From Actinomycetota bacterium (lineage in GTDB: Bacteria > Actinomycetota > Thermoleophilia > RBG-16-64-13), in NCBI GenBank assembly GCA_012523095.1, contig JAAYJE010000004.1, forward strand, positions 1 through 41,451: 41,451 nucleotides of DNA, in the 5' to 3' direction. The notes below the pieces were generated by a model, which ran no database searches, was not told the DNA's origin, and worked only from the letters and a program-made list of their open reading frames with translations. The position numbers and the translations under genes are program-made. Shown in pieces: positions 20,202 to 29,076 of the stretch. Numbering within the stretch: the first letter of the stretch is position 1; every line of letters starts with the position of its first letter.

Positions 20202-22178
20202 TCAGTGGGAGGGCGTCGGTTGGAGGACTTCCTCGATCTGATCGAGGATGGCGTCTGTGGGGAAGCCCTTGAGCGAGATGGTGTTCACCGGGCAGGTGGC
20301 GACACAGACCCCACAGCCCTGGCAGACCGTCTCGATCACGTGGCTCTTGAACGTGCCGTCGCGCTGCTCCTGCTTCTCGGGAGCGCTGAACGGGCACACG
20401 TCGATGCACTTCCAACACGAAACACAGTTCTTCTGATCGACTATGGCGATCATCGGCGAGGTCTTGAGCTTATCTTTGGCCAGCAGACCGAGGACCTTGG
20501 AGGCCGTCCCCGAGGCCTGAGCGACCGTGGCCGGGATATCCTTGGGACCCTGGGAAACGCCGGCCAGGAAGACGCCGGCCGTGTTGGTCTCCACCGGGCG
20601 TAGCTTGGGATGACCCTCTTTCATGAACCCGAACTCGTCGTAGCTGATGTTGAGCTTTTGAGCCAGATCCTTGGCTCCTTCGGGGGCCTGGATGCCGGTG
20701 GCCAGCACCACCAGGTCGGCCGCTATCTCCACCTGCTCGCCGAGCAGGGTGTCGACACCGCGCACCATGACTTTGCCGCCGTCTTCGTAGAGCTTGGAGA
20801 CACGTCCCCGCACGTACTTGACCCCGAACTCGGTCTGGACCCGCTTGATGAACTCCTCGTAGCCCTTGCCGGTGGCGCGGATGTCGATGTAGAAGACGTA
20901 GACCTCCACATCCGAGCCGCAGTGGTCTTTGGTGAGAAGCGCCTGCTTCGCCGTGTACATGCAGCACACACTGGAGCAGTAAGGGCGGTTCACCGACTCG
21001 TCGCGCGAGCCGACACACTGGATGAAGACCACGGTCTTCGGGTCTTCACCGTTGGAAAGTCTGTGCACGTGCCCGCCGTACGGACCGGAAGCGTTCAGCA
21101 TCCGCTCGTACTGCAGGCCGGAGATGACATCCTTGATCTTGCCGCCCCCGTATTCCGGGTACCCGGTCTCCCAGTCGAAGACGTCAAGGCCGGTAGCAAC
21201 AACGATGGCGCCGAATCTCTTCTGGACGATCTCGTCCTTCTGCTCGAAGTCGATGGCGTCGGCCGGACAGACCCGCTCGCACACCTTGCACTTGCCGGTT
21301 TGAAAGTAGCGGCAGTATTCGGTCTGGATGGCGGCCCGCTTGGGCACCGCCTGCGGGAAGGGGATATAGATGGCCTTGGTCGGCTCCAGCCCCACGTTGA
21401 AGACATCGGGAGCCTTCGAGGGGCACTTCTGCACGCAGATCTCGCAGCCGATGCACTTGCTCCAGTCGACCATGGACGCCTTCTTGCGGATGTCGACGGT
21501 GAAATTGCCCACGTAGCCCGAGACCTTGTCGACCTCGCAATAGGTCATGAGCTCGATGTTCTCGTGCTGTCCACAGTCCACCATGCGCGGCGTAAGGATG
21601 CAGGCCGAGCAGTCGATGGTGGGGAACGTCTTGTCCAGCTTGGCCATGACCCCGCCGATGGTGGTCTCCCTCTCCACGATGGTGACCTTGAGACCGGCGT
21701 CGGCCAAGTCGAGGGCGGCTTGGATGCCGGCCACTCCCCCGCCGATGACGAGGACGTCCTTGTTGATCTCGACCTCATTGGAAAAGAGAGGCTCCAGACG
21801 ACGGGCCTTGGCCACGGCCATCTTGATGATGTCCCAAGCCTTATCGGTGGCCACCGGCATATCGGTGTGGATCCAGGAGCAGTGCTCGCGGATATTGGCC
21901 ATCTCGAAGAGGTAGGGGTTAAGGCCGCCCTTGTCCACGCAGCGCCTGAAAGTCGGCTCGTGCATGTGCGGTGAACAGGCGGCGACGACCACGCGGTCGA
22001 GCTTCTTCTCTTCGATGGCCTTCTGGATGGCGGCCTGGCCGGGCTCGGAACACGTGTACATGATGTCCTCGCCGTGGACCACATCCTTAAGGGTGAGGGC
22101 CCGTTCGGCCAGCCGATCTACGTCGACCGTGCCGGCGATGTTGCTGCCGCAGTGACAGACGAAGACGCCTATCCTCAT
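20202..22178 (-). CDS. hdrA: Heterodisulfide reductase subunit A (HdrA)
   Basis: 658 residues, the FAD- and iron-sulfur-containing core of the Hdr complex. It has an N-terminal Cys pair (GVFVCHCGSNIAG), an FAD Rossmann motif (DVLVIGGGVAGIQAALDLAD, ~141-160), an insertion ferredoxin domain (CIGCEICVQKCP; CKVCERVCP) and C-terminal ferredoxin motifs (CVSCWKCIDVCP, CQGCGVCVATCP). HdrA-type flavins are the proposed site of electron bifurcation between ferredoxin and the disulfide branch. The length is normal for HdrA. Its ATG overlaps the hdrB stop (ATGA) and has GAGGAGGTGG upstream. The physiological disulfide or thiol partner in this organism is unknown. Confidence 0.95.
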   Translation of the reverse strand: MRIGVFVCHCGSNIAGTVDVDRLAERALTLKDVVHGEDIMYTCSEPGQAAIQKAIEEKKLDRVVVAACSPHMHEPTFRRCVDKGGLNPYLFEMANIREHCSWIHTDMPVATDKAWDIIKMAVAKARRLEPLFSNEVEINKDVLVIGGGVAGIQAALDLADAGLKVTIVERETTIGGVMAKLDKTFPTIDCSACILTPRMVDCGQHENIELMTYCEVDKVSGYVGNFTVDIRKKASMVDWSKCIGCEICVQKCPSKAPDVFNVGLEPTKAIYIPFPQAVPKRAAIQTEYCRYFQTGKCKVCERVCPADAIDFEQKDEIVQKRFGAIVVATGLDVFDWETGYPEYGGGKIKDVISGLQYERMLNASGPYGGHVHRLSNGEDPKTVVFIQCVGSRDESVNRPYCSSVCCMYTAKQALLTKDHCGSDVEVYVFYIDIRATGKGYEEFIKRVQTEFGVKYVRGRVSKLYEDGGKVMVRGVDTLLGEQVEIAADLVVLATGIQAPEGAKDLAQKLNISYDEFGFMKEGHPKLRPVETNTAGVFLAGVSQGPKDIPATVAQASGTASKVLGLLAKDKLKTSPMIAIVDQKNCVSCWKCIDVCPFSAPEKQEQRDGTFKSHVIETVCQGCGVCVATCPVNTISLKGFPTDAILDQIEEVLQPTPSH

Positions 22179-23188
22179 GGCGCCACCTCCTCGTCCGCGC
22201 CGGGCGTGGCACCGCCGGACTCAACCGTAGCGGCGGCTTTGGCGGCTTTGGCGGCCTTGGCGGCGGCTCTGGCGGCCTTCTCCGCGGCCTTGCGCTCCTC
22301 TTCAGCCCTTACGGCCGCCGCTTCGGCTATGACCCGCTTGATAAGCGGCCTTGGGTCCACAATATTCTTATGCAGCATCACATCTTCCTCGCTCAACCCG
22401 AAGGCGAGGCCGAGCACCTGCGATAGATACAGGATGGGTACCTTATAGTCGGTGCCAAGGGCTTTGTTGATCTGGCCCTGCTTGAGGTCCAGGTTCACGT
22501 GGCAAAGCGGGCAGCAGACCACGACCGCGTCGGCTCCGGCAGCCAGGGCCTGCTCCAACACCTTGCCGCTCAACCGGCGTTGGATCTCCTCCTTGGGCAT
22601 GCCCACGCTCGAACCACAGCACTCGGTCTTATAGTTCCACCACTTGACGTCGACCCCGGCGGCCTGCAGTAGCAGGTCCATCAGCATGGGCTGCTCCGAA
22701 TCGACCTCTCCGACCATCTCACTCGGGCGACCCAGCAGGCAGCCGTAATACGGGACGACTCTGAGTTGGGAGAGGTCGGTTCTGACCAAGGACGCGATCT
22801 TCTCCTCACCCACGAACTTGATGAGGTACTCAGGCAGCGTATACACGAGGACCCTGCCGTCATAAGGCTTATCAAGGATCTCATTCACCTCGGCGCGGAA
22901 GGCGTCGTCCATGTGGATCTCGATCTCGGCGTTCTTCTCGCGCTGGTAGCATGAGGGACAGGGGGCGAGCAACTCGTCGCCCACTTCTGCCGCCTGGCGC
23001 AGGTTGCGCGCCGCAAGAGTCTGGGCCAACAGATGATCCATCATATGCGCCGGCGTCGAGCCGCAGCAGGTCCAGTCGGGCACTTCCTTGAAGTCGACCC
23101 CTAGGGCCGTCAACACTTCGCGGGTCGAATGATCCAACTCTTGCGAGGAGTGTTGCAGCGAGCACCCCGGGTAGTATGCAAGGCTCAT
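22175..23188 (-). CDS. hdrB: Heterodisulfide reductase subunit B (HdrB)
   Basis: 337 residues with two Cys-rich CCG domains that hold non-cubane 4Fe-4S clusters. The first is Cys9, Cys41-42, Cys77 and Cys80 (YPGCSLQ, WTCCGSTP, APCPSC). The second is VVPYYGCLLGRPSE, TECCGSSVGMPK and VVCCPLCHVNLD. HdrB carries the disulfide-reducing site. The last ~50 residues are a Lys/Ala-rich tail (RKAAEKAARAAAKAAKAAKA) absent from characterised HdrB proteins. Start and stop overlap both neighbours by four bases. Confidence 0.93.
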   Translation of the reverse strand: MSLAYYPGCSLQHSSQELDHSTREVLTALGVDFKEVPDWTCCGSTPAHMMDHLLAQTLAARNLRQAAEVGDELLAPCPSCYQREKNAEIEIHMDDAFRAEVNEILDKPYDGRVLVYTLPEYLIKFVGEEKIASLVRTDLSQLRVVPYYGCLLGRPSEMVGEVDSEQPMLMDLLLQAAGVDVKWWNYKTECCGSSVGMPKEEIQRRLSGKVLEQALAAGADAVVVCCPLCHVNLDLKQGQINKALGTDYKVPILYLSQVLGLAFGLSEEDVMLHKNIVDPRPLIKRVIAEAAAVRAEEERKAAEKAARAAAKAAKAAKAAATVESGGATPGADEEVAP

Positions 23189-23862
23189 TCGGCCACCCCG
23201 TTTCCTGCAGAACCGTGCGCGGGCGCGCCGGTCGTGGCCGCGGCGGCCGTTCGAGCAATCAAGGCGGCTTTCTCCCGCTGTTGAGCTTCGGCCTTCTCCC
23301 GCTCTCGCGCCTTCTTCATGGCTTTCTTATAAATGCGGGACACCTCGTCCGCCCCTTTGGCCCTGCGCGGGATGAGCTTCAGCTTGCGCTTGGTCACCAT
23401 GGGGACCGCTATACCCACGTTGCCCAGAGCCATCTTGGGGTTCATGGTCCCCACGTAGAACCTGGCCATATCGTAGAACTCGGGCAGTCGTCCGAACCGG
23501 GCCACCGCGTCCAGGAAGGTCTTGTTGAAGGTCCTCACATGCTCGGGCACGTCACGTTCCTGGGCGGTGACGACGGTCTTGAGGTCCTCGAAAATACCGG
23601 CGATGTCGATGTTGCGCGGGCAGCGGGCCGTGCAGGTCAGGCACTGGATGCAGAGCTGGATGGCACTGGAGTCCAGCACCTCGTCGACCAGTCCCACCTG
23701 GAGCATTCGCATCACCTGGTTGGGAGTGTAGTCAAAGGTGAAGGCGGCCGGGCAGCCGGCGGAGCAGTTGCCGCACTGGTAACAGTCGCGGACGTCCGCC
23801 TCGACCCTTTTCACCAACTTCTCCCGATAGAACGCTGCTTGGTCTGCGTCGTATCGGATCAA
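23185..23862 (-). CDS. hdrC: Heterodisulfide reductase subunit C (HdrC)
   Basis: 225 residues with two ferredoxin motifs (CYQCGNCSAGCP at 27-38 and CIQCLTCTARCP at 71-82), transferring electrons from HdrA to HdrB. The start is an unusual TTG at 23862-23860, justified by AAGGAGG six bases upstream and the lack of another start before the first cluster. The C-terminus has a charged, Ala-rich extension (KKAREREKAEAQQREKAALI and onward) past the normal end. First gene of the hdr-flx operon; the stop overlaps hdrB. Confidence 0.92.
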   Translation of the reverse strand: MIRYDADQAAFYREKLVKRVEADVRDCYQCGNCSAGCPAAFTFDYTPNQVMRMLQVGLVDEVLDSSAIQLCIQCLTCTARCPRNIDIAGIFEDLKTVVTAQERDVPEHVRTFNKTFLDAVARFGRLPEFYDMARFYVGTMNPKMALGNVGIAVPMVTKRKLKLIPRRAKGADEVSRIYKKAMKKAREREKAEAQQREKAALIARTAAAATTGAPAHGSAGNGVAE

Positions 23863-23945
23863 AACCGATCCTCCTTGTCGCTAAGCAAGGCTGTGATACA
23901 GAGAGAAAGTGCGCCCAGCGGCCGACATGAGGAATGCACGGGCAG

Positions 23946-23964
23946 GCTGGTGCGGCACACCAGC
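23946..23964 (-). other. Hairpin in the leader of the hdr-flx operon
   Basis: A perfect 7-bp stem (GCTGGTG / CACCAGC) with a 5-base loop lies about 85 bases before hdrC. On the minus strand a TATACT-like -10 box sits just upstream (about 23969-23976). It could be part of the 5' untranslated leader. No riboswitch class is recognised. Confidence 0.3.
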
Positions 23965-24057
23965 AAGTCAGTATATCATCTGCGGGACGGCTTTCCCGAA
24001 CAAAGTATTGCGCCGTCTCGCGCCGAACACGGGCTTTTGCAGGGTGTTTTCTAGGCG

Positions 24058-24942
24058 CTACCACCCACGGTGCTGGATCAGATCCTCGGGTCGCATGCCG
24101 CCGATCTCCAAACCCGGCATGGCATCGCCCAGCCCCCGGGACACCCGGGCAAGAACACTCGGGTCCTGGTAACGCGCGGTGGCCTCCACTACAGCCATAG
24201 CCCGGGCGATCGGGTCCTGGCTCTTGAAGATCCCCGAACCGACGAACACCCCGTCGGCGCCAAGCTGCATCATGAGCGCGGCGTCGGCCGGCGTTGCGAT
24301 ACCGCCCGCCGAGAAGTTGACCACCGGCAGCCTGCCGTTCTTCGCCACCCAGGCGATAAGGTCGTATGGCGCCTGGTAGTCTTTGGCCGCGCGGAAGAGC
24401 TCGTCCTCGTCCATAGAGGCGAGGCCGTGGACCTGATCCATTATGGCCCGCATGTGCCGCACCGCCTCCACCACGTTGCCCGTGCCTGCTTCGCCCTTCG
24501 TGCGGATCATGGCCGCGCCCTCATTGATGCGCCGTAAGGCCTCTCCCAGCCCGGTGGCCCCACAGACGAAGGGCACCTTGAACTTCCACTTGTTGATGTG
24601 ATGCGCTTCGTCCGCGGGAGTGAGGACTTCACTCTCGTCGATCCAGTCCACGTCGAGGGCTTCCAGGATCTGAGCCTCCACGAAGTGGCCGATGCGCGCC
24701 TTGGCCATGACGGGGATGCTAACCGCTTCCTGGATCTCGATGATCTTCTCGGGATCGGCCATGCGGGCTACGCCGCCTTCTTTGCGGATGTCGGCCGGGA
24801 CGCGTTCGAGCGCCATGACCGCGCAGGCGCCCGCGTCCTCAGCGAGACACGCCTGTTCGGCCGTGGTCACGTCCATGATGACCCCGCCCTTCAGCATCTC
24901 GGCGAGGCCGGTCTTGACTCTCAGTGTTCCCTCTTGTTTCAT
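24058..24942 (-). CDS. pdxS: Pyridoxal 5'-phosphate synthase subunit PdxS
   Basis: 294 residues from the ATG at 24942 (GGGAGGGACGGGCG upstream). PdxS makes pyridoxal phosphate from a pentose phosphate, a triose phosphate and ammonia. Key lysines are visible: Lys81 in [13 protein letters not shown] and Lys149 in [11 protein letters not shown]. The phosphate-binding [15 protein letters not shown] and FVGSGIFKS loops are intact. The usual glutaminase partner pdxT is not in the window. The gene follows mqnC on the same strand with about 100 bases between, so it may have its own promoter. Confidence 0.96.
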   Translation of the reverse strand: MKQEGTLRVKTGLAEMLKGGVIMDVTTAEQACLAEDAGACAVMALERVPADIRKEGGVARMADPEKIIEIQEAVSIPVMAKARIGHFVEAQILEALDVDWIDESEVLTPADEAHHINKWKFKVPFVCGATGLGEALRRINEGAAMIRTKGEAGTGNVVEAVRHMRAIMDQVHGLASMDEDELFRAAKDYQAPYDLIAWVAKNGRLPVVNFSAGGIATPADAALMMQLGADGVFVGSGIFKSQDPIARAMAVVEATARYQDPSVLARVSRGLGDAMPGLEIGGMRPEDLIQHRGW

Positions 24943-25041
24943 CGCCCGTCCCTCCCTGCGTTTCGGCAGAGACATATGATACATCCGACGGCCCCGCTTG
25001 GAGCGCCGGACGGCTCCGCCGGCTGCGGACCGGGCCCCAAA

Positions 25042-26070
25042 TCAGACGAGACTGTAGTCCGTACGACGCTGGGCGGGAGTAAAACCGGCCCGGCGGATGG
25101 CGTGGACCAGATCCTCACGGTTGGCCTGGACGCTCAGGCCGGTGGCCGCCACCACGTTCTCCTCGATCATGGTACTGCCCAAGTCGTCGGCGCCGAAGAG
25201 GAGCGCCACCTGCCCGATACGCAACCCCTGGGTCACCCACGACGCCTGGATGTGGGTGATGTTGTCCAGGAACAGACGGGAGACGGCCAGGGTCATCAGA
25301 TAATCGACCCCCGTTGCCGCCTCAGTAGTACCCTCCAGTCCGGTGCGGCCCGACTGGAAGCTCCAGGGGATGAAGGCACGGAAACCGCCGGTCTCGTCCT
25401 GCAGTTCGCGGATCACCCGCATGTGTTCCACCCGGTCTTCGAGGGTTTCGACGCTACCGAACATCATGGTGGCGGTGCCCATGATGCCCTGCTTGTGGGC
25501 CTCCCTCATGACGGCCAGCCACTCTTCCGTGCTCGCTTTGTGCGGGGCGACCTGCCGGCGGACACTATCAACGAGGATCTCCGCTCCACCACCCGGGAGT
25601 GAGTCGAGCCCCGCCGTCTTTAACCGCTGCAGCGTCTCGGCCGTGGTGAGGCCGCTCACCTTCGCGATGTGAACGATCTCCGGCGCCGAGAGCGAATGTA
25701 TGGTGATGGAGGGGAACCATTCTTTGATAGAGCGGAACAGGTCTTCGAACCAGGTGATGTCGAGTTCGGGATGGAGCCCGCCCTGCATCATGATCCCGGT
25801 GCCGCCCAGGTCGACGGTCTCTTGGATCTTCCGGCGGATGACCTCCCGGGAGAGCACGTAGGCCTCCGGCGAACCGGGCGCACGGTGGAAGGCACAGAAC
25901 CGGCATCCCGATACGCAGACGTTGGTGTAGTTGATGTTGCGGTCGACGATGAAGGTGGCCAGCGGCCCCGGGACGAGGCGCTCGCGCACTTCGTGGGCTC
26001 GCGCCCCCACTCCCAGCAGGTCACGCGAGCGCAGGAGTTCCAAGGCTTCACGCTCGGTCATGCGGGTCAT
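25042..26070 (-). CDS. mqnC: Cyclic dehypoxanthinyl futalosine synthase MqnC
   Basis: 342 residues, a radical SAM enzyme of the futalosine menaquinone pathway. The cluster motif is CVSGCRFC (CX3CX2C, residues 52-59) after NINYTNV. LPGGGAEILVDSVRRQVAPHK and the end segment (VQANREDLVHAIRRAGFTPA, QRRTDYSL) are typical of MqnC. It cyclises dehypoxanthine futalosine. The ATG overlaps the mqnA stop by four bases (ATGA). It resembles mqnE two genes upstream, its paralogue. Confidence 0.95.
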   Translation of the reverse strand: MTRMTEREALELLRSRDLLGVGARAHEVRERLVPGPLATFIVDRNINYTNVCVSGCRFCAFHRAPGSPEAYVLSREVIRRKIQETVDLGGTGIMMQGGLHPELDITWFEDLFRSIKEWFPSITIHSLSAPEIVHIAKVSGLTTAETLQRLKTAGLDSLPGGGAEILVDSVRRQVAPHKASTEEWLAVMREAHKQGIMGTATMMFGSVETLEDRVEHMRVIRELQDETGGFRAFIPWSFQSGRTGLEGTTEAATGVDYLMTLAVSRLFLDNITHIQASWVTQGLRIGQVALLFGADDLGSTMIEENVVAATGLSVQANREDLVHAIRRAGFTPAQRRTDYSLV

Positions 26071-26933
26071 GGGGCGGCCACCTCGTCGATGAAATGGAGC
26101 TCCGGTGCCTCATCCAACTCGCCGGCCTCATGCGCAAGCTCGTAGAAGCGCCGCAACCCCCGCTGATACTCCTCGGTGAAATCGTAACGGAGGAGCGCGA
26201 AGTACCGAGAGAGAGCCGGCCGGTCGAAGCGGTAGAGGTCGACGGCCGATTCGACCACCTCGTCCAGATGATGACGCGCGTAGTCCACGCAACCGGCCAG
26301 CTCATGCTCCACGGCCAGGAGCTCCGGCCCGTTGGTGAGGGCGAAGTCCTTTCGTGCCGCCGACACAGCGTATACCATGGGTAGGCCCGTCCATTCCTGC
26401 CACAGCTCCCCCAGATCGTGACAGATGGTGTGCGGTTCAGGGAAATAGAGGGCCTCTAGCCCCTGATCGCCGATGAGCAGGACCGCGTCGTATTGCTCCA
26501 GCGCCTCCGAGACCGGCCCCTCAAGATCGTGATAGGACACCTCCTGCCGGAAGCGCAGCTTGAGAAGAGTCTTGAGCAACGCGACCGAGGTGGCGCTTTG
26601 CTGAGTGAGCGCAACGCTCGCGATGCGGGTGAGGGGTTTACGGGTCACCAACTGGATACTGTCGACGGCCCCCAGCGACGAGATGCTGACGTTGCGCGAC
26701 AGGAGCAGCCGCCGGTGCCTGCGCGCGTAAGCGATCGAACTCACCAGACCTATATCGATCCGCCCCTCCACGAGCCAACGATTGAGCTGCGTGGGCACCC
26801 CCGGGACCAACTCGATGCCCCATCGGTCCGGCCCATCGACTTCGCGTCCCTCGGCAAGGACGCCGCAGTGCTCCAACCCGTAGTACAAGGGATAGCAGTT
26901 GAGAAAGCGGATGTGGCCGACCCGCACAGTCAT
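26067..26933 (-). CDS. mqnA: Chorismate dehydratase MqnA
   Basis: 288 residues with a periplasmic-binding-protein-like fold. MqnA dehydrates chorismate to 3-enolpyruvoyl-benzoate, the entry step of the futalosine pathway. Motifs RVGHIRFLNCYPLYYGLE, GVPTQLNRWLVEGRIDIGLV, TQQSATSVALLKTLL and LLIGDQGLEAL are characteristic. Overlaps at both ends (with mqnE and mqnC) show it is an internal operon gene. Confidence 0.95.
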   Translation of the reverse strand: MTVRVGHIRFLNCYPLYYGLEHCGVLAEGREVDGPDRWGIELVPGVPTQLNRWLVEGRIDIGLVSSIAYARRHRRLLLSRNVSISSLGAVDSIQLVTRKPLTRIASVALTQQSATSVALLKTLLKLRFRQEVSYHDLEGPVSEALEQYDAVLLIGDQGLEALYFPEPHTICHDLGELWQEWTGLPMVYAVSAARKDFALTNGPELLAVEHELAGCVDYARHHLDEVVESAVDLYRFDRPALSRYFALLRYDFTEEYQRGLRRFYELAHEAGELDEAPELHFIDEVAAP

Positions 26934-28156
26934 GGGGAGCCTCCTGCACCCGGTCCTCGAGCACCGGGCTCTGCGACCGGCGGGCTCTGCCGCCCGTGTC
27001 GGTCACCGTCGCCGGCTACGCCGCACTCGCCATCGTCGTCGGACGCCGCCCCGCGTCTCGCCCCGTACCGCCGTACCACCTGGTAGAGGGCGTCGCGCTC
27101 CACAGGCGTCCGCCCCGCGTCTCGGATCACCCTGATCAGCTCAGCCTTCGAAACCGTCTGTCCGTGTCCCGCCTCCGACATGAGCGATATGACCTCCTCC
27201 ACCACGGTGCCGTCCATGTCGTCGGCACCGAAGAAAAGCGCCACCTGGGCGGGCTTCAGCCCGGTCATGATCCAGTAGGTCTTGATGTGCAGGAAGTTGT
27301 CCAGGAGCAGACGACTGACGGCCAAGGTCTTGAGATCGTCCACCCCCGTGGTCGGCGGCAGGTGGGAGAGGGCACTGTTCTTCGGCTGAAAGGCCAGGGG
27401 GATGAAGGCCTGGAAACCACCGGTTGCATCCTCTGCCTCTCGGAGTCGCAGCAGATGGTCCACCCGGTCGGCGTACGATTCCACATGGCCATACAGCATG
27501 GTGGCGTTGGTCTTGAGCCCCAGACCGTGAGCGATTCGATGGATATCCAGCCACCGTTCGCCCGAGATCTTGGAGGGACACACCTCGGCCCGTACCTCCG
27601 CCCGAAAGATCTCGGCGCCGCCTCCCGGCATGCTGTCGAGCCCGGCCGACTTGAGATCGCTAAGGACGTCCTCCACATCCGTCTTCTCCATCTCGGCGAA
27701 GCAGGCGATCTCCGAAGCTGTGAAGGCCTTTATGTGGGCCGCGGGCGCCACCTGCCGCACCCCGGCTATCATGGCCCGGATGGAAGCATAGGGGAGCGTG
27801 GGGTTCTCTCCCCCGACGATGTGTATCTCGGTGGCTCCCTGGTCGACGGCCTCCCGAGCCTTGCCGACCACCTCGTCGACCGTGAGCGTGTAGGCGCCGG
27901 GCTCCCCTTCCGCACGCGAGAAGGCGCAGAACCGGCAGCGGTTGCGACACACGTTGGTGTAGTTGATGTGCCGGTTGACCACGAAGTAGACGTCGTCGCC
28001 GACCCGTTGGCGGCGCACCTGGTCCGCCAACCGCCCCACACGGAGCAGATCCTTGGATTCGAACAAAGCGATACCGTCGGCGGCGGAAAGGCGCTCCCCC
28101 GAAGCTACCCTCTGTTCGACGACGGCAAGCGGATCAGCATGAGTGAGGCCGGACAT
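26930..28156 (-). CDS. mqnE: Aminodeoxyfutalosine synthase MqnE
   Basis: 408 residues, a radical SAM enzyme joining the MqnA product with a SAM-derived adenosyl group. The motif is CRNRCRFC (residues 70-77) after HINYTNV, with HIVGGENPTLPYASIRAMI, LPGGG-type SMPGGGAEIF and a C-terminal TVSKAELIRVIRDAG. The last ~40 residues (DDDGECGVAGDGDRHGRQ... to GAGGSP) are low-complexity and beyond the usual end. The gap to the ubiE stop is about 77 bases and the ribosome-binding site is weak. Confidence 0.95.
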   Translation of the reverse strand: MSGLTHADPLAVVEQRVASGERLSAADGIALFESKDLLRVGRLADQVRRQRVGDDVYFVVNRHINYTNVCRNRCRFCAFSRAEGEPGAYTLTVDEVVGKAREAVDQGATEIHIVGGENPTLPYASIRAMIAGVRQVAPAAHIKAFTASEIACFAEMEKTDVEDVLSDLKSAGLDSMPGGGAEIFRAEVRAEVCPSKISGERWLDIHRIAHGLGLKTNATMLYGHVESYADRVDHLLRLREAEDATGGFQAFIPLAFQPKNSALSHLPPTTGVDDLKTLAVSRLLLDNFLHIKTYWIMTGLKPAQVALFFGADDMDGTVVEEVISLMSEAGHGQTVSKAELIRVIRDAGRTPVERDALYQVVRRYGARRGAASDDDGECGVAGDGDRHGRQSPPVAEPGARGPGAGGSP

Positions 28157-28233
28157 AGCCCGGAGTCTAACACGGCCCGAACCGAGCCGGTCACCCTATG
28201 CACCCCGATGAGCAAGGAGCCGGCGGACGCCGC

Positions 28234-29076
28234 CTACACCACCGCGTGGTGCAGCGCGATGACCCCCCCGGCGAGGATCTCGTAACGCGGATTCCGCAGC
28301 CCGACGTCCCGCATCACGTCCCTCAGTTCCTCGGGATCGGGCAGACGCCGGACCGAAGCGGGCAGATAGCGGTAGGCGGACTCGTCGCCTGCGGCGAACT
28401 TCCCCAACCAGGGCACGGCATGGTCGAGCCAGATACCGTAGAACTGCTTGAACACCGGGATCTGAGGTTGCGTGATCTCCAGACAGACCACCTTGGCGCC
28501 GGGGCGGCATACCCGCCGCATCTCACTGAAGGCCTTAGCGATGTCGACTACGTTTCGGATGCCGAATCCCACCGTGCAGGCATCGAAGCCGTGCCTCGCG
28601 CCCGGCGGCGGTGCGGTGGCCGGTGCGGCGGCCGGTGCGGCGGCCGACACGGTGCCCCGCATCCATTCGGCGGAGCGTGCCTCGGCGGCCCCATCCGGCG
28701 CGCCCTCCCGACCCGGCGCGTCGCCGTCGGGAAAGGGCAGGTCGAGCGCGTCGGCACTGCGGAACTCCACATAGAGCTGGTTGAAGCCGCACTTCTCGCG
28801 GGCCAGCTTGAGCATCTCCTCCGAGACGTCCACTCCCACGACCCGCCCGGTCGGGCCTACGGCTCGGCGTAGAGCGAAGGCGAAGTCACCGGTGCCACAG
28901 CAGACGTCCAGCGCCGAGTCTCCAGGGCCCACGCCGGCCAGCATGACCCCCATCTCCCGCCAGCGGTGGTGCAGCCCGGCGGTCATGAGATCGTTCAGAC
29001 GATCGTATTTGCCCGAGATGTCGTCGAACATCTGCCGGATCTTACCCGGCTCCGGATAAGCGTCGGATCCGCTCAC
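28234..29076 (-). CDS. ubiE: Demethylmenaquinone methyltransferase (UbiE/MenG family)
   Basis: 280 residues, a SAM-dependent C-methyltransferase that completes menaquinone. Motif I is LDVCCGTGDFAFAL (56-69); VGVDVSEEMLKLAREK, DACTVGFGIRNVVDIAKAFS and SAYRYLPASVRRLPDPEEL are typical. Between LDLPFPD (~117) and FDACTVG (~164) lies an insertion of about 45 residues rich in Ala, Pro and Gly that ordinary UbiE/MenG proteins lack; this makes the protein longer than the usual ~230-250. The start GTG overlaps the ubiA stop (GTGA). Confidence 0.93.
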   Translation of the reverse strand: MSGSDAYPEPGKIRQMFDDISGKYDRLNDLMTAGLHHRWREMGVMLAGVGPGDSALDVCCGTGDFAFALRRAVGPTGRVVGVDVSEEMLKLAREKCGFNQLYVEFRSADALDLPFPDGDAPGREGAPDGAAEARSAEWMRGTVSAAAPAAAPATAPPPGARHGFDACTVGFGIRNVVDIAKAFSEMRRVCRPGAKVVCLEITQPQIPVFKQFYGIWLDHAVPWLGKFAAGDESAYRYLPASVRRLPDPEELRDVMRDVGLRNPRYEILAGGVIALHHAVV

